The notes: generated by a model not told the origin, from the letters alone. 64,000 nt of DNA from an uncultured Rikenellaceae bacterium (GCA_944415565.1 CALYBQ010000013.1:1-64000), one strand, 5' to 3'; counted from the stretch's first letter, positions 45,433-54,428 are shown. Numbers and translations: made by a program.

Positions 45433-46122
45433 ATGAAGATAGTGGTTTTTACGGGTGCTGGAATCAGCCGCGAGAGCGGTATTGCCACGTTCCGCGACAG
45501 CGACGGATTGTGGGCGAATCACCGCATAGAGGATGTGTGTACGCCGGAGGCATTGGCGCGCAACCGCAACGGCGTGATAGACTTTTACAATGTGCGCCGC
45601 CGCGAGGTGTTGTCTAAAGAGCCGAATGCCGCACACCGAGCGTTAGTCGATTTGGAGCGTAAGTTCGATGTGGAGATTATCACGCAGAATATCGACGACC
45701 TGCACGAGCGTGCCGGAAGTAGCCGTGTCACCCATCTGCACGGCGAGATTCGTAAGCTCCGCAGTTCTGTCGACGAGTTGGCTACCGTGCCTATTGAGGG
45801 CTGGGAGCAGCAATACGATGCACGTCATCCCGACGGCTCGTTACTGCGTCCGTTCGTCGTTTTTTTCGGGGAGAACGTCCCTATGCTCGACCGAGCGGTA
45901 GAGATAACCCGCACGGCCGATTTGATGATCGTGGTCGGAACGTCTCTTCAGGTGTACCCGGCTGCGTCGCTGGTGCATCGGTTGCGTCCCGGAACGCCGA
46001 TTTATATCATAGATCCGAATACGCCCGACATCCGTCTTGCCGACCTGAATATCATACGCGAGCCTGCTTCCGTTGGTGTTCCGCGGCTGGTAGGGGAGCT
46101 GTTGGCAGGTGTGGATGATTAG
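45433..46122 (+). CDS. SIR2-family NAD-dependent deacylase lacking the zinc cysteines
   Basis: 229 residues. NAD-binding marks are complete: VVFTGAGISRESGIATFRD, ITQNIDDLHERAG, catalytic His in VTHLHGEIRKL and VGTSLQVYPAASL. The class III pair is seen as Y and R in FYNVRRREV, suggesting desuccinylase-like specificity. The four zinc cysteines that normally follow the catalytic His are absent; only Cys36, away from that site, is present. This may be a zinc-free subgroup. The gap 45027-45432 in front shows no clear TAnnTTTG box or gene. Confidence 0.85.
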   Translation: MKIVVFTGAGISRESGIATFRDSDGLWANHRIEDVCTPEALARNRNGVIDFYNVRRREVLSKEPNAAHRALVDLERKFDVEIITQNIDDLHERAGSSRVTHLHGEIRKLRSSVDELATVPIEGWEQQYDARHPDGSLLRPFVVFFGENVPMLDRAVEITRTADLMIVVGTSLQVYPAASLVHRLRPGTPIYIIDPNTPDIRLADLNIIREPASVGVPRLVGELLAGVDD

Positions 46123-46303
46123 AGGGTAGCTGTCAGGTACTTTTTTCGTTGATGCTGCCTGTCGAAACTATATGTGATTTGTTTCGTCGCCCGTCTATTT
46201 GTAGGCAGTTGAGGAAAAAGTTTTTGTTTTGCAGATTGAGCTGCCTTTGGGCTATGGAAATCAAAAGCCTTGCAATGCCAATGTTGTGCCGACGGAGAAA
46301 AAG

Positions 46304-46342
46304 AAAAACCGTAAGTGATTGATTTTTCACCTACGGTTTTTT
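46304..46342 (-). terminator. Terminator downstream of tRNA-Lys
   Basis: AAAAACCGTAAGTGA and TCACCTACGGTTTTT pair over 15 bases with one mismatch around an 8-base loop; on the minus strand a T-rich run follows, ending the tRNA transcript. Confidence 0.7.
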
Positions 46343-46350
46343 GCTTTCCG

Positions 46351-46423
46351 TGATCCCGCTGGGGCTCGAACCCAGGACCCCAACATTAAAAGTGTTGTGC
46401 TCTACCAGCTGAGCTACGGAATC
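46351..46423 (-). tRNA. tRNA-Lys(TTT)
   Basis: A full cloverleaf of 73 bases on the minus strand: acceptor GATTCCG/CGGGATC with one G-T pair, D-arm AGCTCAGCTGGTAGAGC, anticodon stem CAACA/TGTTG with loop CTTTTAA and anticodon TTT at 46388-46390, T-arm with GGTTCGAGCCC, discriminator A. The 3' CCA is not encoded, in line with the CCA enzyme gene at 58493. Confidence 0.97.
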
Positions 46424-46474
46424 GTCCCTGAAAAAACTATATACAGGATGTATAATTTTTGTTTTTTCGTGGTG

Positions 46475-46505
46475 CAAAGATATGTTTCTTTTTTTATTCT
46501 GCAAA
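46475..46505 (-). promoter_or_regulatory. Promoter of tRNA-Lys
   Basis: On the minus strand TTTG (46505-46502), 19 bases, TATCTTTG (46482-46475): a full match to the Bacteroidetes -33/-7 consensus, 51 bases upstream of the tRNA. Confidence 0.7.
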
Positions 46506-46694
46506 ATAATGTCGTTTTTTTATGCTGTAATATGCCGTTTTTCTACCCGAGAATGGGCCTGTGTCGCAATTTTTCAGGCTTTGCCGCCGGAGATAAGGGC
46601 TGGTCGATAGAATTTCATAAAAAAAACGTATTTTTGCTTAGCGGTTGTGCAGACCGTTGCGTAGGATATGTGAAATTTTAAAAATAGACCAGAT

Positions 46695-47885
46695 ATGTTC
46701 AAGTTGATGATAATCGGGGCAGGCGGTGTAGGGACCGTCGTTGCACACAAAGCTGCCGCCAATCCTGTGTTTGACGAAATAGTGCTCGCGAGCAGGACCA
46801 AATCGAAAGCCGATGCGATCGCACAGGCGGTAGGCGGTGGACGTATAAAGACGGACAGCGTGGATGCCGACGAGGTGTCGCAGTTGGTGGAGCTGTTCAA
46901 CAAATATCGGCCCGACCTCGTGATAAACGTGGCGCTGCCTTATCAGGACCTTACCATTATGGATGCGTGCCTCGAATGTGGGGTCAACTATCTCGATACG
47001 GCGAATTACGAACCGAAAGATGAAGCCAAGTTCGAATATTCGTGGCAGTGGGCTTATCAGGACAGGTTCAAGAAAGCGGGACTTACGGCGATCCTCGGCT
47101 GCGGCTTCGACCCCGGAATGACTTCCATCTATACGGCATATGCGGCGAAGCATCATTTCGACGAGATACATTACCTCGACATTGTCGATTGCAATGCCGG
47201 TAATCACGGGATGGCGTTCGCTACTAATTTTAATCCGGAGATCAATATCCGTGAGGTGACGCAGAAGGGACGCTACTGGGAGAACGGCAAGTGGGTGGAG
47301 ACCGAACCTCACGAGATAAAGAAGGATCTGACCTATCCTGAGATCGGCCAACGCGATTCGTATGTCATATATCACGAGGAGCTCGAATCGCTCGTCAAGA
47401 ATTTCCCTACGATCAAGCGCGCACGTTTCTGGATGACGTTCGGACAGGAGTACCTGACACACTTGCGTGTAATACAGAATATCGGGATGGCCCGCATCGA
47501 CGAGATCGACTACAACGGCTGTAAGATAGTACCTATTCAGTTCCTCAAGGCGGTGCTTCCCGACCCGAAATCGCTCGGCGAGAATTACACCGGGCTTACT
47601 TCGATAGGTTGCCGCATCAAGGGGATCAAAGACGGCAAGGAGCGCACATATTATATATATAACAACTGCGACCACGAGAAGGCCTACGAAGAGACAGGTA
47701 CGCAGGCCGTGAGCTATACGACCGGAGTTCCGGCTGCGCTCGGGGCTGCGATGTTCGCAAAAGGATTGTGGAAGGCGCCCGGAGTGTTCAACGTCGAGGA
47801 GTTCGATCCGGATCCGTTCATGGCCGAGATAGGCAAGCAGGGACTTCCGTTCGTAGAGAAGTTTGACGTGGACCTCGAAGTGTAA
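46695..47885 (+). CDS. Carboxynorspermidine / carboxyspermidine dehydrogenase
   Basis: 396-residue saccharopine-dehydrogenase-fold enzyme: Rossmann start LMIIGAGGVGTVVAHKAA, VINVALPYQDLTIMDACLE, GVNYLDTANYEP, and ILGCGFDPGMTSIYTAYAAK. The long DIVDCNAGNHG segment and the close partner nspC point to the carboxynorspermidine dehydrogenase type rather than lysine metabolism: it condenses putrescine (or diaminopropane) with aspartate semialdehyde using NADPH. Gut Bacteroidetes make spermidine this way. nspC lies about 0.8 kb downstream with a GNAT gene between. Confidence 0.85.
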   Translation: MFKLMIIGAGGVGTVVAHKAAANPVFDEIVLASRTKSKADAIAQAVGGGRIKTDSVDADEVSQLVELFNKYRPDLVINVALPYQDLTIMDACLECGVNYLDTANYEPKDEAKFEYSWQWAYQDRFKKAGLTAILGCGFDPGMTSIYTAYAAKHHFDEIHYLDIVDCNAGNHGMAFATNFNPEINIREVTQKGRYWENGKWVETEPHEIKKDLTYPEIGQRDSYVIYHEELESLVKNFPTIKRARFWMTFGQEYLTHLRVIQNIGMARIDEIDYNGCKIVPIQFLKAVLPDPKSLGENYTGLTSIGCRIKGIKDGKERTYYIYNNCDHEKAYEETGTQAVSYTTGVPAALGAAMFAKGLWKAPGVFNVEEFDPDPFMAEIGKQGLPFVEKFDVDLEV

Positions 47886-48078
47886 GGCGTTGCCGTACAT
47901 TCGGAAGGGCATTGTCGCATCGTGTGCATATTGACCTCTAACGATTTGAGGGTGAGGAAGTGCTATATGTTCAAAGCGCTGTTCAGCGCCTAATAATCAA
48001 GTGCCGGTTATGCTGTTTCCGTTTTAGAGACAGAATCTAATACCGTTCTGTGTATAAAAATATTTGTCGGGTTGTCTG

Positions 48079-48546
48079 ATGAAATATCCTGAAATGAACA
48101 TAATGCGGTTGACCGACGGGGCCGATGCCCCGTTGGAACTGCTTTATACGGCCGATCCTTCGGTCGAGGCGGTGGACGATTATCTGACGCGGGGAGAGTG
48201 TTTCGTGGGTATGGTCGAGGGGCGGTTGGCCGGGGTTTACGTGCTGTTGCCTACACGGCCGTTCACGGCGGAACTTGTGAATGTGGCTGTCGATGAGAGA
48301 TTTCAGGGTAGGGGATACGGCAAATTGTTGGTGAACCACGCCGTTGCCGAGGCATGTAAACGGGGCTACAAGACGATTGAGGTCGGGACGGGTAATTCGG
48401 GCATGATGCAGATAGCGTTGTATCAGAAATGCGGCTTTTCCATAACGCACGTCGATGTCGATTTTTTCCGGCGTCATTACGCAAAGCCGATTTTTGAGAA
48501 CGGCATGGAGTGCCGACACATGGTGCGGCTCAGTCAGGACCTTTAG
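48079..48546 (+). CDS. GNAT-family N-acetyltransferase
   Basis: 155 residues from the ATG at 48079; a TTG at 48064 would add five residues. The acetyl-CoA loop is FQGRGYGKLLVNHAVAEA, following LVNVAVDERFQG; then TIEVGTGNSGMMQIALYQKC closes the fold. Substrate unknown. Placement between the two carboxynorspermidine genes makes a polyamine a possible acceptor, but the intergenic gaps (192 and 130 bases) argue against tight co-translation. Confidence 0.8.
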   Translation: MKYPEMNIMRLTDGADAPLELLYTADPSVEAVDDYLTRGECFVGMVEGRLAGVYVLLPTRPFTAELVNVAVDERFQGRGYGKLLVNHAVAEACKRGYKTIEVGTGNSGMMQIALYQKCGFSITHVDVDFFRRHYAKPIFENGMECRHMVRLSQDL

Positions 48547-48676
48547 TTCCGGCTCGGCATATAATAGCGGTACGGTCCTTTGAACCAGTATCGCCGCAAA
48601 CCGTGAGGACTACATGGTTATAAATACTCAAGAAAAATATAATCACGCAATAATTTAACGGGACTTGATAGATTTG

Positions 48677-49795
48677 ATGAAAATACCGTCCCCCTGTTTC
48701 GTCGCTGAGGAGAGGTTGCTGAGGCAAAATCTGTCCGCGATCAAGGATGTAGCGGAGCGGGCGGGGGTGGATATAATAGTGGCGCTCAAAGCCAATGCCA
48801 TGTGGAGCCTATTTCCCGTGATGCAGGAGTATGTGGGCGGAGCTACGGCGAGTTCGCTGTCCGAGGCGAGGCTCGTATACGAAGAGTTCGGGACTAAAGC
48901 CCACACGTATGCACCTGTGTATACCGATTCAGAGATAGACGAGATTCTGTTGTATAGCCATACCATAACTTTTAACTCAGTGGCTCAATACGAGCGGTTC
49001 GGTCCGAAATCCCGTGCACACGGCATATCGTGCGGACTTAGGATAAATCCCGGTTGGTCGCCTGTCGAAACCGACCTGTATAATCCGGCTATTCCCGGTT
49101 CGCGGCTCGGTATTCCGAAAGAGGCTTTGACGGAATTGCCTGAGGGTATAGAGGGGCTGCATTGCCACAACCTTTGCGAATCGCGTCCGGAGGACCTCGC
49201 TCGCACATTCGAGGCGTTGGAGGAGAATTTCGGCCATTTATTGCCGCGCGTCAAATGGTTGAATATGGGCGGCGGTCATCTCATGACACGTAAAGATTAC
49301 GACCGCGATGAGTTGGTACGCATACTTCAGGCTTTCAAGGCTCACCATCCCGGCCTTCATGTGATACTCGAACCCGGAAGCGCCTTCACATGGCAGACAG
49401 GCGTGCTGGTCGCAACGGTCGAGGACATAGTGGTGAACGGGGGTGTCAATACGCTGATGGTTAACGTGTCGTTCGCGTGCCATATGCCCGATTGTCTCGA
49501 AATGCCGTATAAGCCCGCCGTAACCGGTGCACATGAGCCCGCTGATGGCGAGAAGCGTTGGCGCATAGGCGGCAATAGTTGCTTGGCAGGTGATTATGTT
49601 GGCGACTGGGCGTTCGACAGGGAGCCGGAAGTGGGCGATCGGATAGTCTTCGAAGACATGATACATTATACGATGGTGAAGACTACTATGTTCAACGGCG
49701 TTTCGCATCCCTCGATAGCCATTCTGCGCGAGGACGGCAGGCTGGACGTGGTGCGCCGGTTCGGATATGAGGATTACAAGGGCCGTATGTCGTAA
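48677..49795 (+). CDS. nspC: Carboxynorspermidine decarboxylase
   Basis: 372 residues from the ATG at 48677; a TTG four codons earlier is also open but less likely. PLP-dependent fold III decarboxylase of the alanine-racemase-like group: IPSPCFVAEERLLRQN start, PLP lysine in VALKANAMWS, GISCGLRINPG, LHCHNLCE, MGGGHLMTRKDYD and ILEPGSAFTW; the active-site Cys is in GGNSCLAGDY. It removes CO2 from carboxynorspermidine or carboxyspermidine, the second step after the dehydrogenase at 46695. Confidence 0.92.
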   Translation: MKIPSPCFVAEERLLRQNLSAIKDVAERAGVDIIVALKANAMWSLFPVMQEYVGGATASSLSEARLVYEEFGTKAHTYAPVYTDSEIDEILLYSHTITFNSVAQYERFGPKSRAHGISCGLRINPGWSPVETDLYNPAIPGSRLGIPKEALTELPEGIEGLHCHNLCESRPEDLARTFEALEENFGHLLPRVKWLNMGGGHLMTRKDYDRDELVRILQAFKAHHPGLHVILEPGSAFTWQTGVLVATVEDIVVNGGVNTLMVNVSFACHMPDCLEMPYKPAVTGAHEPADGEKRWRIGGNSCLAGDYVGDWAFDREPEVGDRIVFEDMIHYTMVKTTMFNGVSHPSIAILREDGRLDVVRRFGYEDYKGRMS

Positions 49796-49825
49796 TTACA
49801 GCGGGCTTTTACGTACAAATACCCA

Positions 49826-49856
49826 TTGCCGAGTGATGGCAAAAACGGTAAATTTG
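49826..49856 (+). promoter_or_regulatory. Promoter of cysteate synthase
   Basis: TTG at 49826-49828, 20 bases, then TAAATTTG at 49849-49856, a good -33/-7 pair that leaves about 15 bases of leader before the ATG at 49876. Confidence 0.65.
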
Positions 49857-49875
49857 CCCATCTAAACCCGAACAA

Positions 49876-51186
49876 ATGAAAGATTTTACTCCGACAGAGT
49901 ACGTTTTGCAGAATGTCGCCAGCGGGCGTGAGTTCGATGACGCCGGATGGGCGTTGGACGATCCTGAATGTTGTTCCGATTCGCCTTCGCTCGTCAGGGC
50001 GCTGTACGCTAAAAAACGTATCGAAGTGGGTGACGACAGCTACGGCCTGTATAAATTTGCCGATTGGTTGCCGGTGAGCCGGATGCTTAGCGGATCTTCG
50101 GCTCCTGTGACGTATAAGAGCGAGGGGCTCGCGAAAAAACTCGGCCTCGATAATCTTTGGATAACATTCAGCGGATACTGGCCGGCCAAGGGGGCAAATA
50201 TGTCCACTTGTTCGTTCAAGGAGACGGAAGCCTATACGGTTTGCGGTCGAATGGCGCAGGACGAACAATGTGTACTCGTGGTGGCATCTGCCGGTAACAC
50301 GGCCCGCGCTTTCGCAAAGGTATGTTCCGATAACAATATTCCGCTTTTGCTCAGTGTTCCGGAGGAGAATATCGGTGCACTGTGGTTCAATGCGCCGTTG
50401 AACGACTGTGTGAAGTTGATCTGTCCGCAGAACGGCGGCGACTATTTCGATGCCATATATCTCAGCAATCTCGCGTTGAAATCGCCGAAATTCATCGCCG
50501 AGGGTGGTTGCAAGAACATTGCCCGCCGCGACGGCATGTCTACGACGGTGCTTTCGGCCGTTACCACTATCGGGCGTATTCCGGATTATTATTTCCAAGC
50601 CGTCGGAAGCGGAACCGGCGCGATCGCCGCATGGGAAGCCAATATGCGTTTTATCGAAGACGGTCGTTTCGGGGATAACAAGATGAAGCTGATAGTGTCG
50701 CAGAACGTGCCGTTCCTGCCGATGTACGAGGCGTGGAAGGCCGATTCGCGTGCGATGCTTCCTTACGACGACGATCAGGCTCGCCACGATGCCGAGACCA
50801 TAGACGCAAAGGTACTGTCTAACCGCCGTCCGCCGTGGGGCGTTCGTGGGGGACTTTACGATGCGCTCAAGGATACCGGCGGCGATGTGGTGGCTGTCAC
50901 GAACGAGGAATTGCGTGAGGCATGCCGATTGTTCAAGGAACTTGAGGGCGTGGATATATATTCGGCTGCCGGTGTCGCCACTTCGTCGCTCATCAAGGCC
51001 GTCGAGACAGGAGCCGTTGACAAGTCGAAGACTATAATGCTGAATATAACCGGCGGCGGCGAGCAGCATTTCATGGACGAACTCAAGAATAACGGCGGAA
51101 AGCTGTATAATCTGCGTCCGTCGCATGTGTTCCCGTTGGATCCGTCAGCCGAGGATGTCGTGTCCGTCGTAGAGAAGTTGTTTTAA
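49876..51186 (+). CDS. Cysteate synthase (PLP, threonine-synthase-like)
   Basis: 436 residues of PLP fold type II. PLP lysine lies in STCSFKETEAY; phosphate or cofactor contacts in VVASAGNTARAFAKV and AVGSGTGAIAAWEA; final NITGGGEQH. The overall pattern, with LYKFADWLPV and TFSGYWPAKGANM, matches cysteate synthase, a threonine-synthase paralogue that turns O-phosphoserine and sulfite into cysteate. In archaea this leads to coenzyme M; in Alistipes and Odoribacter it feeds sulfonolipid (capnine, sulfobacin) synthesis. No sulfonolipid acyltransferase is adjacent. Confidence 0.85.
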   Translation: MKDFTPTEYVLQNVASGREFDDAGWALDDPECCSDSPSLVRALYAKKRIEVGDDSYGLYKFADWLPVSRMLSGSSAPVTYKSEGLAKKLGLDNLWITFSGYWPAKGANMSTCSFKETEAYTVCGRMAQDEQCVLVVASAGNTARAFAKVCSDNNIPLLLSVPEENIGALWFNAPLNDCVKLICPQNGGDYFDAIYLSNLALKSPKFIAEGGCKNIARRDGMSTTVLSAVTTIGRIPDYYFQAVGSGTGAIAAWEANMRFIEDGRFGDNKMKLIVSQNVPFLPMYEAWKADSRAMLPYDDDQARHDAETIDAKVLSNRRPPWGVRGGLYDALKDTGGDVVAVTNEELREACRLFKELEGVDIYSAAGVATSSLIKAVETGAVDKSKTIMLNITGGGEQHFMDELKNNGGKLYNLRPSHVFPLDPSAEDVVSVVEKLF

Positions 51187-51214
51187 ATAGTTATTTGGGT
51201 AACTTTTTTAATGT

Positions 51215-52345
51215 ATGAAAAAGGTGCTGGTAATATTGTCGATTGTATGCTTGGCTTTCACGATATTTAGCGCCAATGGTGCGGAGATGGTGCACCCGGG
51301 CATGTCTCACTCCAAAACAGACTTCAAACAATTGAAGAAGCATGTTAAGTCTGAAGATGAGCCGTGGAAGTCGGCATGGCGACAACTTCTGGATTCAAAA
51401 TACGCATCTCTTAATTATCAAGGTAAGTCCCGTAGTCATATTGCGCGTGGCCCTTACAACAAGCCGGATATAGGAGGCAACGATTTTATGGACGATGGGT
51501 GTGCGGCCTACACGATGATGTTGCGATGGATCGTCGAGAAGGATGATGCTTATGCAGAAAAAGCTATTGATATTATTAATGCGTGGTCATATAAACTCGA
51601 TTCGGTGACTATGGGCGACAACAAGCTGCTGATAGGGATGGGTGGAACACAGTACCTCAATGCCGCGGAGATTCTCAAACACGTTTATAAGAAGTGGGGA
51701 AAGGATGATGTCGCTGCTTTCGAAAAAATGCTACTTGAAGTGTGGTATCCGGTAATCGAAGATTTCCAACCGACATACAACGGCAATTGGGACGCCGCTA
51801 TAGGGCGCACCATGATGTGCATAGGTATTTTTACGGACAGAGTGGATATTTTTGAGAAAGCCTATCGTCATTTATTGGAAGGCGATAGCAATGGGGCTAT
51901 CGATAATTATTTTTACCCGAATGGGCAGTGTCAGGAAAGCGGACGTGATATGACACATGTGCAGATGGGACTTGGATTTCTTACTCAGGCATGTGAGATA
52001 GCTTACAATCAGGGTTTCGATCTCTATTCGGCTTATGATAATCGTCTTGCTGCAGGGGTAGAGTATACGGCTAAATATATGCTGGGTGAGGATGTTCCAT
52101 ACGAGCAATATGTTAATTACAGGGGGAAGAAAGTGTTCGGACCTGAAATATCACCTAAAGGACGTGGTAAGTTTTCTCCTGTCTATGAGTTACCTTACCG
52201 CCACTATCATGACCGGATGGGAATGGATATGCCATATACTAAACGTGCCATCGAAAAGAGCCGCATGGAAGGGGCTAGCCGGATATTCATGTCGTGGGCG
52301 ACTTTGATGAATGCGGGGAATTTTACCGACAAATTGGCTGATTAA
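51215..52345 (+). CDS. Alginate-lyase-family polysaccharide lyase
   Basis: 376 residues with a Sec signal peptide (cut near SANG-AE). The fold is the (alpha/alpha) toroid of the alginate lyase superfamily (Pfam PF05426): GPYNKPDIGGNDFMDDGCAA, the YNGNWDAAIGRTMMCIG motif and CQESGRDMTHVQMGLGFLTQ with catalytic-region Asn, His and Arg. Exported enzyme acting on uronate-containing glycan, alginate or a host or plant analogue. The last 23 bases overlap the convergent glycosyltransferase gene. No other polysaccharide-utilisation genes are nearby. Confidence 0.85.
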   Translation: MKKVLVILSIVCLAFTIFSANGAEMVHPGMSHSKTDFKQLKKHVKSEDEPWKSAWRQLLDSKYASLNYQGKSRSHIARGPYNKPDIGGNDFMDDGCAAYTMMLRWIVEKDDAYAEKAIDIINAWSYKLDSVTMGDNKLLIGMGGTQYLNAAEILKHVYKKWGKDDVAAFEKMLLEVWYPVIEDFQPTYNGNWDAAIGRTMMCIGIFTDRVDIFEKAYRHLLEGDSNGAIDNYFYPNGQCQESGRDMTHVQMGLGFLTQACEIAYNQGFDLYSAYDNRLAAGVEYTAKYMLGEDVPYEQYVNYRGKKVFGPEISPKGRGKFSPVYELPYRHYHDRMGMDMPYTKRAIEKSRMEGASRIFMSWATLMNAGNFTDKLAD

Positions 52346-53207
52346 ATATTTTCGGCTTTGACGGCTTACTGGCTATGTTTTTGTCCAGCATGTCCAGCAG
52401 CCGGCTGTCTTTCTGCATGTCTACTTTGCGGGCGAACCACGCACCGCTGTTCACAATGGCTTCGTAATCCGAACTGTCGAGCGTTTTCGGGCTTGTCGGA
52501 CCGTCGCTCCAGTCGATATAACGGAAAATGTGGTTGACCAACCGCTCTTTGAAAGGTGAGGCGTGGAGCATTGACTGGAAAAATATCTCGTCAGGGCAGA
52601 GGGAATGGCGATAGGATTGCACGATGTGTGGATTGGCTTCGCAAAAGGCTATTATGTAGCGCACGCATTCGAGTGTCAGATTCCACCATTGCGAGCCTTT
52701 GTATAATGGATAGTACTGCTTCTGGTCGGGCAGTAGCCGAAGTACCATATTCGGGAGTATCGCCAGATACTTGTTCTTGAAGTGCACCCAGCGTTTCGTA
52801 TAGCGCATTTCGAGATGGCGGTATTGCTTGCGGTCGGTGATGACGCACGACGAACTCCCGATAAACTCCTGTCTGTATCGTTGCCGCAAAGTTTCCTCCA
52901 TTTCGTCAAGCGGGCAGATAGGGTAGTCCTGTCCGCTTATGAACAGAACGTAGCCGTAATCTTTACCCGACCCCACGATCTCTTTCAGTGAATCGATCGT
53001 AGCTTTCACCTGCGACCAATGTCCCCACTTTATGTTCGTGCGTTTGCTGACGAACTGCACTGTCGGAGCCTCGCGCCTGAATGTCTCGATGTCGGATTTC
53101 GCATCTATGTTGGCGTATATATCGAAGTCCGGATGCCTGATGGCGCTGCAAAGCCGCCCGAATTGCTCCGGGAAGCGGTGCGCGTGTATCAGGATGGCGT
53201 GCCGCAT
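52323..53207 (-). CDS. GT14-type (core-2/I-branching) glycosyltransferase
   Basis: 294 residues, cytoplasmic. HAILIHAHRFPEQFGRLCSA start, FDIYANIDAKSDIETF, YGYVLFISGQDYPI, KGSQWWNLTLECVRYI and CPDEIFFQSML with the Asp-Glu pair match beta-1,6-N-acetylglucosaminyltransferase-like GT14 proteins. Bacteria use such enzymes on capsule or LPS-type glycans; the acceptor is unknown. The gene shares a run with the thioesterase upstream (6-base gap), and its end overlaps the lyase gene. Confidence 0.8.
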   Translation of the reverse strand: MRHAILIHAHRFPEQFGRLCSAIRHPDFDIYANIDAKSDIETFRREAPTVQFVSKRTNIKWGHWSQVKATIDSLKEIVGSGKDYGYVLFISGQDYPICPLDEMEETLRQRYRQEFIGSSSCVITDRKQYRHLEMRYTKRWVHFKNKYLAILPNMVLRLLPDQKQYYPLYKGSQWWNLTLECVRYIIAFCEANPHIVQSYRHSLCPDEIFFQSMLHASPFKERLVNHIFRYIDWSDGPTSPKTLDSSDYEAIVNSGAWFARKVDMQKDSRLLDMLDKNIASKPSKPKIFNQPICR

Positions 53208-53213
53208 GGCGGG

Positions 53214-53627
53214 TTATTCCTTTTCGATGGACGCCACCAGCTTTTCACGCCATTCGTCGGGGATGGGGATAGATGTCTGGTGTTCGAAATCGTAGGTCAC
53301 CATTACCGACCGGCTTTCGGCCCTTACCTCTCCCGACGGACGTGCTATGATGCGCTGGAACAGCGTGATGCTCTTGTTGCCCACCTTTTCGACCGAGGTC
53401 TCCACGAATATGTCGTCGTCCACCCGCGTCTGTCCGAGGTAGGAGGTGTTGGTGGCGGCCGTTATGATGCTCCGGCTGTTGTAGCCGGGGCTGACGCCTA
53501 TCACTTCGGTGAAGTGCTTGTTCTTAGCCAGATCGAAGTAGTGTTGCAGGTTGACGTTGTTGACGTGCCTGAGCATGTCTATGTCCGCGAACCTGATCTG
53601 TATGTCTACCGTAGTTTTCATAATCAT
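53214..53627 (-). CDS. Acyl-CoA thioesterase, hot-dog fold
   Basis: 137 residues (an ATG two codons later at 53621 is the other start option). 4-Hydroxybenzoyl-CoA-thioesterase-like: DIQIRFADIDMLRHVNNVNL, with catalytic Asp and the HVNN helix, then YFDLAKNKHFTEV. Housekeeping thioesterase of the YbgC type; possible roles in fatty acyl-CoA turnover. Co-directional with the glycosyltransferase gene. Confidence 0.85.
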   Translation of the reverse strand: MIMKTTVDIQIRFADIDMLRHVNNVNLQHYFDLAKNKHFTEVIGVSPGYNSRSIITAATNTSYLGQTRVDDDIFVETSVEKVGNKSITLFQRIIARPSGEVRAESRSVMVTYDFEHQTSIPIPDEWREKLVASIEKE

Positions 53628-53690
53628 TGATGTATGCGAGCTGACGGCTTCGCTGCCGCCGGCATAGTGTGAATGTTCCTGGTCGGGGAT

Positions 53691-54272
53691 TTATTCCCTT
53701 ATTATCTTGATTTCCCCGTCCTTGCCGAGCATGATGATCGAGGATGCCTTTCCCGTGGCTCCTTTCTCATACGACCTCTCTACGGTAAAATCCACGCCGT
53801 TTTTTATTTCGTCGCCGATCTCGTCGAAATCGGTCGGTGTCGGTTCGCCGGAAATATTGGCCGAGGTAGACACGAGGGCGCGTCCGAACCGGCGTAACAG
53901 CGCATGGCAAAATTCGTGTTGAGGTATGCGGATACCCAACGTTCCCTCTTCCGGAATGAGGTTCTCTGCGACTCCCGATGCGTCGGGGAGTATGAGCGTC
54001 AGCGGTTTGTCTGCAAGCTCGAACAGCTGCCACGCCACTTCCGGCGCTTTGCCCACGTAACGGGCCGCCCTGTCGATCGAATCGACGAGTACGAGCATGC
54101 CCTTCTTGTCGTGTGAGCGTTTCAGTTTATATATCTTGTCTACGGCTTCGCTGTTAGTCGCGTCGCACCCTATACCCCATACCGTATCGGTAGGATAGAG
54201 TATCAGGCCGCCTTTGCGGAGTACCTCTACGGCCTTCTCGACCTGTTCTTTCATTCCCTGTGTGTTGTCCAT
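53691..54272 (-). CDS. L-threonylcarbamoyladenylate synthase (Sua5/YrdC)
   Basis: 193 residues. KAVEVLRKGGLILYPTDTVW and GIGCDATNSEAVDKIYKLKR (with the threonine/ATP-binding KxR and SxN sites) lead to LGIRIPQHEFCHALL and LVSTSANISGEPTP. It makes the threonylcarbamoyl-AMP used for t6A37 in tRNAs. No Sua5 C-terminal domain, so the short TsaC form. A -7 box at 54277-54284 sits only five bases in front of the annotated start; the ATG at 54254 (MKEQVEK) would give a leader and is the likelier start. Confidence 0.88.
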   Translation of the reverse strand: MDNTQGMKEQVEKAVEVLRKGGLILYPTDTVWGIGCDATNSEAVDKIYKLKRSHDKKGMLVLVDSIDRAARYVGKAPEVAWQLFELADKPLTLILPDASGVAENLIPEEGTLGIRIPQHEFCHALLRRFGRALVSTSANISGEPTPTDFDEIGDEIKNGVDFTVERSYEKGATGKASSIIMLGKDGEIKIIRE

Positions 54273-54276
54273 GCGG

Positions 54277-54284
54277 CAAAGTTA
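54277..54284 (-). promoter_or_regulatory. -7 box of the Sua5/TsaC gene
   Basis: On the minus strand TAACTTTG fits TAnnTTTG. Its position, almost touching the most upstream ATG, argues for translation from a downstream ATG at 54254. Confidence 0.45.
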
Positions 54285-54398
54285 ATATTTTTTGACTGGG
54301 ACTCCGTTATCGCCGGCGTTTTGTCTACATATTTATAATAGTGTGGCGTGTGCCGCCGAAAATACGGGAACAGATTTTCGATTTTTCTGCGCTTTCAC

Positions 54399-54406
54399 TA
54401 TATTTG
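54399..54406 (+). promoter_or_regulatory. -7 box of the YebC-family gene (TATATTTG)
   Basis: TATATTTG, 22 bases before the ATG at 54429; no TTTG -33 at 19-21 bases. Confidence 0.5.
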
Positions 54407-54428
54407 CAGCACCAAAATCAAAAATATT

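Noticed and set aside
46638..47912. 424-residue open frame on the minus strand opposite the carboxynorspermidine dehydrogenase
   Set aside because: Shadow of a gene with strong motifs; composition is that of antisense codons and no family is recognisable.
49774..51126. 450-residue minus-strand frame opposite cysteate synthase
   Set aside because: Antisense shadow of an intact PLP enzyme gene.
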